A model generated the notes under the pieces. It saw nothing but the letters and a program-made list of their open reading frames with translations, had not been told where the DNA came from and made no database searches. Position numbers and translations under genes: made by a program. Of a DNA stretch of 64,000 bases, positions 8,677 to 17,345 are shown piece after piece. Location of the stretch: assembly GCA_002726865.1 (NCBI GenBank), contig PBSW01000078.1, forward strand, positions 1 to 64,000, read 5' to 3'. The stretch's first letter is position 1; every line of letters begins with the position of its first letter. Source of the DNA: Candidatus Bathyarchaeota archaeon. Its GTDB lineage: Archaea > Thermoproteota > Bathyarchaeia > TCS64.

Positions 8677-9281
8677 CAGTCATGAAACTCTTTTGAAACA
8701 TCTCGAAGCAACGGCTTTCCAGTAAGCATCGTTAAGTATCTTATTGTTGAGACCTCTTCACACACGGTGGCCCAGTTTAAGGCTTCTTCTAAGGTCTCTG
8801 CACCTGCAACAATCCCATGTGATCTGATGACAACTACCTTGTAGTTGGTGAGTACCTTCGGAACATGGATCGCTGCCTCTCGGGGCCCAATTGGGAGTTT
8901 TAAGTCCAGTATCGGGATCTTTTTCAGGTTGAAGGCTCCCTCGGCATCTATAGCAGTTATCTCGTCCTCAATCAATGAGAGAGCAATTGTGTAAACCGGA
9001 TGGCAGTGGACAACAGCAAGGTGATCCGTCTCACGATAGACTGCCTGATGGACTAGGGATTCTGTTGAGGCAATCAGGATTTTACTATCGATCTCCTTAA
9101 TTGGCATTTCAACTATGTCCCATGGGCGGAGGTCGCCAAGCATAGCTCCCCTCCTCTTTACAATCATCTTTTCCCCCTGCCTGACAGACAGGTTTCCACC
9201 ATGGGAAGATATTAAGCCACGGCGATCCAAAAATTGTCCTATCCTTCTGAACTCCTGAAATATCTCTTCATTCACGCTCAT
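8673..9281 (-). CDS. Class II (zinc) aldolase, fuculose/rhamnulose-phosphate aldolase type
   Basis: 202 residues. The metal ligands and catalytic glutamate of L-fuculose-1-phosphate aldolase are present at matching positions: Glu74 (ASTESLVHQA), His92 and His94 (VHCHP) and His155 (RSHGIV). SSHGGNLSVR at 25-34 is the phosphate-binding segment. The reaction cleaves a ketose 1-phosphate into dihydroxyacetone phosphate and, for 6-deoxy sugars, L-lactaldehyde. It begins two bases after the AOR stop and overlaps the kinase by four bases, so all three are probably one transcript. A related ribulose-phosphate 4-epimerase is possible but less likely next to a rhamnulokinase-type kinase. Confidence 0.85.
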   Translation of the reverse strand: MSVNEEIFQEFRRIGQFLDRRGLISSHGGNLSVRQGEKMIVKRRGAMLGDLRPWDIVEMPIKEIDSKILIASTESLVHQAVYRETDHLAVVHCHPVYTIALSLIEDEITAIDAEGAFNLKKIPILDLKLPIGPREAAIHVPKVLTNYKVVVIRSHGIVAGAETLEEALNWATVCEEVSTIRYLTMLTGKPLLRDVSKEFHDW

Positions 9282-9283
9282 TC

Positions 9284-11083
9284 CTATGCCCCCAAAACCT
9301 CTAATCCCAAATCATCAAGTTTACTTGACGTAGGTACGCCTTCCTCGTTCCATCCCCTGGTTTGATAATACTCCACCAACATCTTGTCGAGATCCACGAC
9401 CTGCCCTGATGAGGAACCCTCTTTAAGAGGATCCTTGAGAAACCTGCTGGGTAACGTGTCTTGGGTTCCATCGATACCTTCACGAATATTGTACAGGCGT
9501 TCGAGGTTCCAGATGCGCTCGCCAATTTTCTGAAGACCCGAGATCGTATAATTAATCCCCGTAGAAGCCGAAAGAATTCGAGCCAAATGATCATATCCCA
9601 CAGAATACTCGAGGAATTTGCACGTAACCAGGGAATCCGTCACACGGCTCAAGTTCTGGATTCTCATCAGAATATCCGTCTTTCCCGAAATATTGAACCT
9701 TGGCAACATCTTTGGGCTCCCGAGCACCTCCCACCCCACCATATACCCCCTAAGATGGCATCCCCCTCGGTTCGAAGTTGCATATGATAGAGCTTGACCC
9801 ATGGAGCCCCTGGGGTCATATGCTGGGAGCTCAAGACCTTTAACCGCCATGGCACACTCCTCTGCCCCCTGCTTTCTTGCGAATCTAACCGAACCCTCTG
9901 CAAGATCCATTCCTATGCCCTCTCTAAATGCAATCTTCCTGATAAGGGGCTGAAGTACATTAGCGTCCCCAAACCCAATCTTGCCCTCCAAAAAGCCCCG
10001 CTCTGATATCTCCATTGCACACGAGATTGTGGCACCTGTAGAAATCGTGTCAAGGCCCAGCAAGTTGCATTCATAGTTGGCCTCAGTTATGGCCTCCAGG
10101 TCAAAGATCCCGCACTGCGCACCCAACGCCCAGACAGACTCATATTCTGGTCCCTTGCCAGATCGCCCCGCTGTCTTTGTAACCCGACCACAGGAGATAG
10201 GACAATTAAAACAAGCTTCAGGCTTTACGAAGATATTCTCCTTTATACGTTCCCCGGAGATGTTTTCAGCTCTAACGTCGCAGCCTGACTGATTGTTCTT
10301 AATCGGGAATAGGCCAAACTCATTGATGATGTTTACTAGCACAGACGTGCCGAACAATCGTAGTGCCTGGCCAGTGATAGGGCCTTGCACAATCTTCCGG
10401 AACGCTGATTCAATATAACGTTGGAAACTTTCAGGCTTCGAAACCTCTGCCAACTTGGTTCCTCGCTCTACGACCATCGCCTTGAGGTTCTTGGATCCCC
10501 AGACTGCCCCTACGCCGCCCCTCCCAAAAGCCCGATGCTCATCATTCATTATTGAGCTGATTTTGACTAAATTCTCCCCCGCCGGACCGATAGCCAGAAC
10601 ACTTATGCTGTCCCCCTCAGTCGCCCTTAACGCATTGGAGGTCTCTGAGATATCCTTCCCCCAAAGGGTGTCAGCACCCCTCAGCTCAGCCTCATCCGTA
10701 GAGATCTTCAGAAAAACAGGGTCCTTAGATCTCCCTGTTATCCAGACGCCATCGAAGCCACAACGCTTTAACTTCACCCCCCAATTCCCCCCGGAGTTCG
10801 AGTCGAATATCGTTTCCGTCAAAGGCGAACGAGTAACCAAGGAGAAACGTCCACTGGTAGGAGCCCGACTACCCGTCAGAGGTCCGGTAGCTATGATGGT
10901 ACTATTATCGGGGCCAATCGGGTCGACGCCCTTCGGATGAGAATCAACAAAGAGCTTAACGCCCACTCCTGTTCCTCCAATATAGTTCTGGGTCAACTCA
11001 GCATCTAATCTTTCGACGCCAATTTTTCCTAAGGTGAGATCGACTTTGAGTAGATTAAATCCAGTCTCAGAGCTTGCGTCCAT
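9284..11083 (-). CDS. aor: Tungsten-containing aldehyde:ferredoxin oxidoreductase family protein
   Basis: 599 residues, full family length. N-terminal AOR domain with YIGGTGVGVKL near residue 35 and ATGPLTGSRAPTSGR near 66-79, then the [4Fe-4S] ligands Cys291, Cys294, Cys298 (CFNCPISCGR) and Cys488, matching the usual CxxCx3C plus distant Cys. These enzymes oxidise aldehydes to acids at a bis-pterin tungsten centre and reduce ferredoxin in the cytoplasm. First gene of the operon with the aldolase and sugar kinase: the aldolase product lactaldehyde is a natural substrate (inference). AT-rich TATA-like DNA and AGGTGA just upstream of the ATG at 11083 support the start. Confidence 0.93.
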   Translation of the reverse strand: MDASSETGFNLLKVDLTLGKIGVERLDAELTQNYIGGTGVGVKLFVDSHPKGVDPIGPDNSTIIATGPLTGSRAPTSGRFSLVTRSPLTETIFDSNSGGNWGVKLKRCGFDGVWITGRSKDPVFLKISTDEAELRGADTLWGKDISETSNALRATEGDSISVLAIGPAGENLVKISSIMNDEHRAFGRGGVGAVWGSKNLKAMVVERGTKLAEVSKPESFQRYIESAFRKIVQGPITGQALRLFGTSVLVNIINEFGLFPIKNNQSGCDVRAENISGERIKENIFVKPEACFNCPISCGRVTKTAGRSGKGPEYESVWALGAQCGIFDLEAITEANYECNLLGLDTISTGATISCAMEISERGFLEGKIGFGDANVLQPLIRKIAFREGIGMDLAEGSVRFARKQGAEECAMAVKGLELPAYDPRGSMGQALSYATSNRGGCHLRGYMVGWEVLGSPKMLPRFNISGKTDILMRIQNLSRVTDSLVTCKFLEYSVGYDHLARILSASTGINYTISGLQKIGERIWNLERLYNIREGIDGTQDTLPSRFLKDPLKEGSSSGQVVDLDKMLVEYYQTRGWNEEGVPTSSKLDDLGLEVLGA

Positions 11084-11103
11084 GTTTCACCTACTGATTC
11101 TAC

Positions 11104-11117
11104 TTTAAAATAATAAA
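11104..11117 (-). promoter_or_regulatory. TATA-like box upstream of the aor operon
   Basis: Read on the minus strand, TTTTATTATTTTAA lies 20-35 bases before the aor ATG, followed by GGTGA as a ribosome-binding site. Spacing suits an archaeal TATA box with a short leader. Based on base composition only. Confidence 0.4.
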
Positions 11118-11264
11118 ACTGTCGAATTATCTGAAGCAATACACACCTTAGATAAAGCTAGGCTTTTCAGAAGATTGGTCCGCTCTATTTGAATCATTTG
11201 CGAATACCCAACATCTGAAACTATCCGATTTTATTTAAAAAGAGAAAAAACGGTAGGAAAAATC

Positions 11265-12488
11265 TTACCTTATGCAAGCCAGTGCCTCTTCAAGAGAGAC
11301 TCTGATCTTAGCCGCGGATTCGTCGTTGATCCCATCGGAGTCGACCAGCCCATCTAGGTCTTCAAAGCAGCCCTCTCCGATCCCGATGAGCTCGCTGATC
11401 CCATCAGATTCCATCACTCTCTTGATGTCTTCAAGATAGTAACTCTCCGCCTGTTTCTTACCTACCTCGTCCTTATACTGATTGATGTCCCACTGGAATC
11501 CTGGTGCCTTTGCCGCATACTCCTCCTTAGAGACGTCCTCGATTGTCTTCCTAATAACCAACTCCTCGAGGCCCTCCTTCGCCTTCTTAAGTGCCTTCTC
11601 CATAGAGCCTAAGTCGTACCTAACCCTCTCTAGCATCTCGCTCCGACTGTTCATGAGGAGCTCCCCTCGGGTCAGATAGCTGTCGAAGAGCTTACTGAAT
11701 ATCTCAGACTTTACGCCGCCGGTCCTCAGGAGATCAACCAGTTTGATCTTCATCGAGATGTTCTTTGCCAGATTTTCCATAACCTCTTTGACCACAGGGT
11801 CCGGCTCGTACTCTAGCACTGTCACCAGCTCAGCCTCATCGTTTTCTACTATAGGCACTAAGACCTCCTCATCTTCTACAGCTTTGTTCTCTTCAGTTAC
11901 CCCAATGGTATCGACGACTGGATCTTCGACCTCCACACTCAAATCGACAATTGGCTCCCTTGCAGACTCATATTCTACTTGCGGGGTGGAAAGAAGCTCA
12001 ATATATTCAGGCACCACTGGGCCTTCCTCAACGGAGGTAATATTCTCATCTGCCGGATCAACCGTTATAATGACATCCTCATTGACCACTGTTGGAATCA
12101 TAGTCTCAGGAATGACCTCGACGTTCTCCTCAGGTGTAACCATGGCTTCAACGAACTCTGGAACAATTTCACTGACATCCTCATTGACCCCTATAGGGGT
12201 CATAGTCTTAGGAGCGACCTCTACTATCTCCTCAGGTGTAACCATGGTTTCAATTGACTCCGTAGGCTCAGGGTCAATCTCCACAACCTCATCAACGGCC
12301 TCATTTTCAACGACAGCAACGTGCTCTGAAGAGTCCTTCTCCACCGCCGGCTCGCTTTCTACGTTGACCTTATACAGTGGATAACCACAGTTCAGACAAT
12401 AGAGCGTCTTTGGAACCTCTTCCTTACAGTTAGGACAGAGAAGAACCTCTGGATGTAGATCTGTTTGCAAACAATACCCTCCATTCAA
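11265..12488 (-). CDS. Zinc-ribbon protein with acidic repeat region and helical C-terminus, unknown function
   Basis: 407 residues in three parts. Residues 18-34 form a zinc ribbon (CPNC and CLNC). Residues 45-220 are acidic and Val/Glu/Pro-rich, with two near-identical 26-residue repeats at 80-105 and 114-139 that share MVTPEE and NEDV, likely an extended linker. Residues 230-407 are helical, with a charged coiled-coil-like stretch (EKALKKAKEGLEELVIRK) and a short terminal module (ISELIGIGEG, DGINDESAAKIRVSLEEA) that resembles a helix-hairpin-helix fold. Nothing catalytic was seen. It may be a scaffold or adaptor protein; that is only an inference. It stands alone between the aor operon and fdhD. 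Confidence 0.65.
   Translation of the reverse strand: MNGGYCLQTDLHPEVLLCPNCKEEVPKTLYCLNCGYPLYKVNVESEPAVEKDSSEHVAVVENEAVDEVVEIDPEPTESIETMVTPEEIVEVAPKTMTPIGVNEDVSEIVPEFVEAMVTPEENVEVIPETMIPTVVNEDVIITVDPADENITSVEEGPVVPEYIELLSTPQVEYESAREPIVDLSVEVEDPVVDTIGVTEENKAVEDEEVLVPIVENDEAELVTVLEYEPDPVVKEVMENLAKNISMKIKLVDLLRTGGVKSEIFSKLFDSYLTRGELLMNSRSEMLERVRYDLGSMEKALKKAKEGLEELVIRKTIEDVSKEEYAAKAPGFQWDINQYKDEVGKKQAESYYLEDIKRVMESDGISELIGIGEGCFEDLDGLVDSDGINDESAAKIRVSLEEALACIR
12072..12251 (-). repeat. Two imperfect 26-codon tandem repeats in the acidic linker
   Basis: Residues 80-105 and 114-139 of the zinc-ribbon protein align over 26 positions with only seven differences, separated by eight residues. The DNA copies are also similar, consistent with a recent internal duplication. 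Confidence 0.7.
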
Positions 12489-12794
12489 ATAATACTGACT
12501 GCCTAGAAAATACTCCGAAGGTTCATTTATTAGTTATACACTATCCTTTTACACAAAGAGCTCAAAATCAGTATATTTCTTACATAGAAATTAACATAAC
12601 CTATTAAAAAATCATTATCCCTTATAAAACAATCCCCCAAAAAACACAAAAACCATCAAAACAATTATCACACTTTAAAGAGAAAAAACAAAAAGGACCA
12701 TTACGAATAATCAATGAAAAAACCCCATACCGCGAGAAACATCCCTACCCGTTAATTTCAAACACTCACTGAACCCATTCGCGCGCGACGGGAA
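12489..12794. other. 306-bp AT-rich intergenic region
   Basis: No reading frame of note. It holds the upstream region of the zinc-ribbon gene on its left and the region downstream of fdhD on its right. On the minus strand, GGGGTTTTTTC at about 12716-12726 could terminate transcription after fdhD. No RNA gene seen. Confidence 0.4.
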
Positions 12795-13625
12795 TCAGAA
12801 TACAATCCTATCCTTATGCGAATACACATTAAACCTACGCCCCCGGATGAACCCCACTAACGTGATCCCTGCAGACTCTGCAATCCTGATACCAGACTCC
12901 AATGGACCAGACACTGAAGCAATCACTGGTATCCCCATCCTCGTAGCTTTCAACACAATCTCCCCAGATAGCCTCCCAGACGAGACCAACACACAGCTCC
13001 GGAAATCCAAGCCCCCGATGACTCCTGCGCCAACCACTTTATCCACAGCATTATGCCTCCCCACATCCTCACTGAAATAAAGCGGATCTCCCTCCAACGA
13101 GAATAGCATCGCAGAATGAGTCCCCCCCGTTTTTTTGTACGTTCCGCTTCTCAAGTTGAGCTCTCGCGCCATGAGCCAGATGCCCTCAGCGCCGATCGTC
13201 CCCTTCATTGAGGCCGCTGAGAGTCCTAATCCCCTGAGCTTGCTGGGGGAAACCGCGGCCCCACAAGCCGTCGTGATGAGATCAACCTTCCCCATTGTCA
13301 GACGCTTGAGGTCCACCTCTTCCCTTAGCTCCACGTAGACTTTTAAGGGTAAGACCTCCACACTAACCAGTTCATCCTTTGATTCGATGATACCCTCCCC
13401 CAGGAGATGTCCCACCACCAGCTCCTCTATCATTACGGGGCTAGCCAGCAACGTCCTGAACAGCTCGCCATTGATGAAGATGCAGATAGCTGCATCCGCA
13501 GCTATCCTGTCTTCCCTATCCAGAATCTCCCCAGAATCCAACTCAAAACGGCGTATCTTTATCTTGATAGACGATATAGCGTCAACCCCTCTATCTAATG
13601 AGGTCTCCCCTAAAAGAGCAGTCAC
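12795..13625 (-). CDS. fdhD: FdhD-like sulfurtransferase for formate dehydrogenase maturation
   Basis: 276 residues, normal length. Family signatures include THSAMLFSLEG, EDVGRHNAVDKVVG, SSGRLSGEIVLKA and the C-terminal GFIRGRRFNVY. FdhD moves sulfur from a cysteine desulfurase to the molybdenum or tungsten cofactor of formate dehydrogenase-type enzymes. The sulfur-transfer loop, CxxC in Escherichia coli (Cys121, Cys124), here reads TTACGAAVS: Cys121 is kept and the second cysteine is Ala124. The start is a GTG (13625) overlapping the stop of the geranylgeranyl reductase gene as GTGA, so the two are translationally coupled. No formate dehydrogenase gene is in the window. Confidence 0.9.
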   Translation of the reverse strand: MTALLGETSLDRGVDAISSIKIKIRRFELDSGEILDREDRIAADAAICIFINGELFRTLLASPVMIEELVVGHLLGEGIIESKDELVSVEVLPLKVYVELREEVDLKRLTMGKVDLITTACGAAVSPSKLRGLGLSAASMKGTIGAEGIWLMARELNLRSGTYKKTGGTHSAMLFSLEGDPLYFSEDVGRHNAVDKVVGAGVIGGLDFRSCVLVSSGRLSGEIVLKATRMGIPVIASVSGPLESGIRIAESAGITLVGFIRGRRFNVYSHKDRIVF

Positions 13626-14818
13626 CCGCGCCTAATAATGCCAAGAGACTTTTCAATTAGCTTCATCTTTGCGTCCATCTCACAGATTATGAACTTGTCG
13701 ATCATCTCTTTAGTAAGCCACCCCCTCTTGGTAACCCAATCAATCATCCTCGCGTTCTTGAATACAACATCACTCATCTTCCGTATCCTCAACGAGTTCT
13801 CAAGGGTTTCTCCCATCTCGACTCTCCAAGCTCCATCGAATGCAGAGAGCGATTCCCCCTCAAGAATATGGGAAGCCACCACCTGTCCTGCAATGCTCCC
13901 GATCACCAATCCAGTCGGGATTCCCCCACCCACAGTCGGAACGGTATGTCCTCCCGCATCCCCAACCGCGAGTACGTTCCCGACCACCATTTCCGAGATA
14001 GGACCACCCACAGGGATACATCCCGCCTTAACCGCCATAGGTTTAGCCCTCCTAAGTTTTGGTGACGCAACAGGATGCTTATCTACTAACCTTCTCTGAT
14101 AATCTCGGACGTTCAGTCCCCTCTTAACAAAAGGTATCCGAACACCCGTACCTACATTAGCAACATCAGGACCCTTTGGGATAATCCACGCATAAGTCCC
14201 GGGTGCGACATCCTCTCCAACATACATATCTACATAATCAGGATCATGTTCGACGTTAACCATCTCATACTGAAATCCGACACCATAATCCATTGGGTTA
14301 TTTGACAATGGGAGTCCGGCTCTACGGGCCACCAATGAATATGCTCCATCAGCTGCCACGACAACCTTCGACTCTAGCTCGATGAGGCCCGATAGAGTCT
14401 TTGCCTTTATCCCTCGTCCCCCTTCGAGTAAGTCTACGACTTTTACAGATGTTGCTACATCCGCCCCTGCCCTCGCCGCCTCATTCGCGAGGTGTTTATC
14501 GAAGAGCTTTCTCTCGATCACCACGCCCTCAAACTCGACGCAGATTTCCCTTCTATTTGGGAAAACAAATCTCACATACCTAGTTCGGTTAACAATCACA
14601 TCATGAGGCGGATCGAAATATTTGTCTAGATTCTTTGCATCCGGAGTCAGGCGGCGCATCTCATTCAGGGAAGGCACAAACTCCCCACATTTATCTGGTA
14701 CACCGATCTCCAGTTCTCTCTCTACTAATAAGACATCCAATCCTTTTTCTGCCGCCCCTCTGGCCACAGAGGACCCTGCGGGCCCAGCACCGACCACAAT
14801 AACATCATACAAGAGCAA
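13622..14818 (-). CDS. Geranylgeranyl reductase family flavoprotein
   Basis: 398 residues. The FAD-binding motif DVIVVGAGPAGSSVARGAAE is at the N-terminus, followed by the archaeal geranylgeranyl reductase signature DKCGEFVPS near residue 43 and the second FAD motif VGDAGGHTVPTVGGGI near residue 286. Enzymes of this family saturate geranylgeranyl chains of archaeal ether lipids, or the side chain of quinones, using reduced ferredoxin or similar donors at the membrane. A TTG start at 14818 has GGAGG four bases upstream, so a second TTG at 14812 (giving the usual MYDVIVVG) is better spaced. It is followed by fdhD in a coupled arrangement and preceded by a prenyl diphosphate synthase, fitting isoprenoid lipid synthesis. 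Confidence 0.9.
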   Translation of the reverse strand: MLLYDVIVVGAGPAGSSVARGAAEKGLDVLLVERELEIGVPDKCGEFVPSLNEMRRLTPDAKNLDKYFDPPHDVIVNRTRYVRFVFPNRREICVEFEGVVIERKLFDKHLANEAARAGADVATSVKVVDLLEGGRGIKAKTLSGLIELESKVVVAADGAYSLVARRAGLPLSNNPMDYGVGFQYEMVNVEHDPDYVDMYVGEDVAPGTYAWIIPKGPDVANVGTGVRIPFVKRGLNVRDYQRRLVDKHPVASPKLRRAKPMAVKAGCIPVGGPISEMVVGNVLAVGDAGGHTVPTVGGGIPTGLVIGSIAGQVVASHILEGESLSAFDGAWRVEMGETLENSLRIRKMSDVVFKNARMIDWVTKRGWLTKEMIDKFIICEMDAKMKLIEKSLGIIRRG

Positions 14819-14871
14819 AAACCTCCTAACAATCCCCTAATCAACAAACCGCAATTGTCCAGGATGTGGAG

Positions 14872-15867
14872 TCAAAGGATGACCTCCAGCCTACTTTCAG
14901 GGATGAAACTTAAGTAGTATTGATCCATGAGCTGAATGAGAGAGCTTTTGGAATTACCGTCATCTAAACCATCAAGACATTTTATGGCCTCTTTTGCGTA
15001 GTCCCTCATCCTATCCATAGATCTTTTGAGCGCCCCCGACTCCTTGTAGATGCGTCGGATCTCCTCGATATCTGCTGACTCATTTTCCCCGAGGTACGGC
15101 ATCATCAAAGTGCTTATATCTTGCTTGGATATTTCCTCAGATTCTAGGGCGTAGATAAGTGGAAGGGATATGTCTCCATTTAGAAGATCGATCCTCGGCA
15201 GATCGCCCTGTTCTACCTCTGCGTATATACCACGGATGTCATCCCTTATCTGATAAGCGTCCCCGAAGTTTCTCCCAAATTCACTGAGTGCCTCATGTTC
15301 AACCAATATATCTGTGGAGACAATACCCCCTAGAGCCGCAGCACACTCAAACAAGCTTCCGCTCTTGAGATAGTTGATTTTTAGGTATGTGCTTTCAGCT
15401 ACCTTTTCCCTCCTGAAGAAGGTTTGGAGGGCCACTCCTTGAACCATTTTGAGGGCGGTCTCTGCGAGCATATGGACCACTTTTAGATTGCCCGTCATAC
15501 TAGCATATCTTAAACCCAGGCTGAGAAGAGCGTCTCCCGTGAGGACGGCTCTATTAGTGTCGTACTTCATCTGGACCGAGGGGGTGCCCCGCCTGAAAAG
15601 GTCCGCATCAATGATATCGTCATGAACCAAAGTGCCGTTATGAATCAACTCAAGGGCGAGGAATGCTTCTCTAGTATCCCTGTAGTCGCCTCCCACGGCT
15701 TCAGCGCATAGCATGCATAATATAGGCCGCAGCCGTTTTCCGCCTCCAGTGATAGAATATCTGGAGGGGTCAGCGAGGATTGGATGTATATTTGACAGGT
15801 CAAGATCCAGAATTGACTGGTTAACAAATTCTACCTTGTGTCTCAGATCTTCATCGAAATCAAACAA
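14872..15867 (-). CDS. Polyprenyl diphosphate synthase (geranylgeranyl diphosphate synthase type)
   Basis: 331 residues, trans-prenyltransferase family. GGGKRLRP near residue 40 binds the homoallylic diphosphate; the first aspartate motif VHDDIIDAD is near residue 80; the second motif reads QIRDDIRGI near residue 200, where the usual final Asp of DDxxD is Gly, a variation known in this family. It condenses isopentenyl diphosphate onto allylic primers to give the C20 or longer chains for lipids and quinones. The start is a TTG at 15867. The geranylgeranyl reductase gene follows 53 bases downstream on the same strand. Product length cannot be set from the motif alone. Confidence 0.88.
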   Translation of the reverse strand: MFDFDEDLRHKVEFVNQSILDLDLSNIHPILADPSRYSITGGGKRLRPILCMLCAEAVGGDYRDTREAFLALELIHNGTLVHDDIIDADLFRRGTPSVQMKYDTNRAVLTGDALLSLGLRYASMTGNLKVVHMLAETALKMVQGVALQTFFRREKVAESTYLKINYLKSGSLFECAAALGGIVSTDILVEHEALSEFGRNFGDAYQIRDDIRGIYAEVEQGDLPRIDLLNGDISLPLIYALESEEISKQDISTLMMPYLGENESADIEEIRRIYKESGALKRSMDRMRDYAKEAIKCLDGLDDGNSKSSLIQLMDQYYLSFIPESRLEVIL

Positions 15868-16109
15868 AGTAAATCCCCGGTTCTATTGGTTTTTTCTAAG
15901 TCCGTAATTATCCGGCATCATATCTATTTTAACTTAAGGGTTCGTCGGGGGGGATTTATTCTAATCTTTTTTATTTTGTCCTTAATCCGTTTTTTTATCA
16001 TGTATCTTTTACCAAATATAGATCTTTGGATATTCCTTACGGAATAATTCTGAAAGGAAATAATTAAATAATGGAATACTGTCTCCCTTGGTATCAAAAG
16101 GGGGTATAA
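15868..16109. other. Divergent intergenic region with an odd short frame
   Basis: The region between the prenyl synthase (minus) and the PLP enzyme (plus) is AT-rich with poly-T runs and a run of seven G at 15947-15953. An ATG at 16071 opens a 12-codon frame ending in TAA at 16107; this frame is in phase with the downstream PLP enzyme (see findings). Confidence 0.4.
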
Positions 16110-17345
16110 ACACTCAAAAATTACGTAAAGGGCCTCATCTGCCGGGAATGCGGCGCTGAGTACCCTCAGATTCTAATACACGCTTGCAAGAAATGTTTTG
16201 GGCCTCTCGAAGTCTCTTATGATTTTGAAGCAATTAAGATCACCCGGGAAATGATAGCAGCAAGGGATAGGAATCTCTGGAGATATTATGAGTTACTGCC
16301 TATCCTAGACAAGTTATCTATCGTCGATATCGGCACGGGATTCTCGACGCTCCATAGATGTGATAATTTAGCCGGTTTGTTAGGGCTGAAAAATATATAT
16401 GTAAAAGATGATACAGTTAATCCCACTAATTCCTTTAAAGACCGCCCCTCTTCGGTAGCTATCTCTAAAGCGAGAGAATTTGGTGTGGAGGCTGTTGGCT
16501 GCCCCTCAACCGGTAATCTGGCCGCTGCAGTAGCTGCTCATGCCGCAAAAGCTGGCCTTCCTTGTTACGTCTTCGTTCCAGGAAACACTGAGTCAAACAA
16601 GATACTCCAAGCAGCTACTTATGGGGCAAATATCGTGGCTGTAGCTGGGACTTATGATGAGGCAAATCGACTTGCGGCTCAGGTAGCTGAGGAGAGGGGC
16701 TGGGCTTTTGCAAATATCAATTTGAGACCTTATTATGTAGAGGGTTCCAAGACCATTGCCTTTGAGGTCTGTGAACAGCTAGGTTGGAGGGCTCCGGATA
16801 GCATTATCGTTCCCCTGGGGAGCGGGGCTCTTATGCTTGCGATTAAGCGGGGTTTTGACCAGTTCATGAGGCTGGGACTCATAGAAGAGAAGCGTATCAG
16901 GCTTATAGGGGCGCAGGGAGAGGGTTGTGCGCCTATCGTGGATGCGTTCAAGGCGGGTGATGAGGAAATAACTCCGATTGAACACCCAGATACGGTGGCT
17001 AAGAGTCTTGCCATAGGAGACCCGGGGGACGGCTATTATGTTCTCAAAGCTATAAGGGAGTCTGGTGGGACGGCCGAGTCAGCCAGTGACGATGAAATTC
17101 TAGATGCCATCGATCTCCTTGCATCAACTGAAGGCGTTTTCTCGGAGCCTGCGGGGGGTGTTACGATAGCGGTGTTACAGAAGCTGGTCGCATCCGGTGT
17201 GATCAGTGAGGATGAAATCATAGTCTGCTGCGTGACGGGTAATGGATTCAAGTCTGCTGATACCCTTCAAGGCAGGCTAGTGTTCCCCGCAGTGATCCCT
17301 CCGTCTCTCAAGGCTTTCCAAGAATCCCATGGGGGGAACGACTAA
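16110..17345 (+). CDS. Threonine synthase-like PLP enzyme with N-terminal zinc ribbon
   Basis: Fold-type II PLP enzyme: the PLP lysine is in NPTNSFKDRP, 63 residues after the first conventional start (ATG 16251), and GCPSTGNLAAAVAAHAAKAG binds phosphate. The closest family is threonine synthase (O-phosphohomoserine to threonine), which shares the fold with cysteate synthase and O-phosphoserine sulfhydrylase. The frame is open 47 codons upstream of ATG 16251 and encodes a four-cysteine ribbon (CREC and CKKC) typical of archaeal threonine synthases, so the gene really begins near 16110, but no ATG, GTG or TTG is present there. The sulfur-carrier gene starts at the stop codon and the E1-like gene follows, which suggests a sulfur-linked reaction instead of, or besides, threonine synthesis. 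Confidence 0.85.
   Translation, partial: TLKNYVKGLICRECGAEYPQILIHACKKCFGPLEVSYDFEAIKITREMIAARDRNLWRYYELLPILDKLSIVDIGTGFSTLHRCDNLAGLLGLKNIYVKDDTVNPTNSFKDRPSSVAISKAREFGVEAVGCPSTGNLAAAVAAHAAKAGLPCYVFVPGNTESNKILQAATYGANIVAVAGTYDEANRLAAQVAEERGWAFANINLRPYYVEGSKTIAFEVCEQLGWRAPDSIIVPLGSGALMLAIKRGFDQFMRLGLIEEKRIRLIGAQGEGCAPIVDAFKAGDEEITPIEHPDTVAKSLAIGDPGDGYYVLKAIRESGGTAESASDDEILDAIDLLASTEGVFSEPAGGVTIAVLQKLVASGVISEDEIIVCCVTGNGFKSADTLQGRLVFPAVIPPSLKAFQESHGGND

Noticed and set aside
9461..9787. Long reading frames on the plus strand inside the aor gene
   Set aside because: They are antisense to a clear, fully conserved AOR gene and have unlikely protein composition.
11743..12384. 213-codon plus-strand frame rich in Ser and Thr
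   Set aside because: It mirrors the acidic Val/Glu repeat region of the minus-strand zinc-ribbon gene; the Ser/Thr composition is what antisense of GAA/GAG/GTA codons gives.
15943..15982. Similarity between the G-run region at 15943 and the one at 60541 (both CGTC followed by 7-8 G, then T-rich), considered as a dispersed repeat
   Set aside because: Only about 12 bases match exactly; the remainder is low-complexity T-rich DNA, and the right copy lies inside the remnant of a RAM-domain gene. Not enough for a repeat family.
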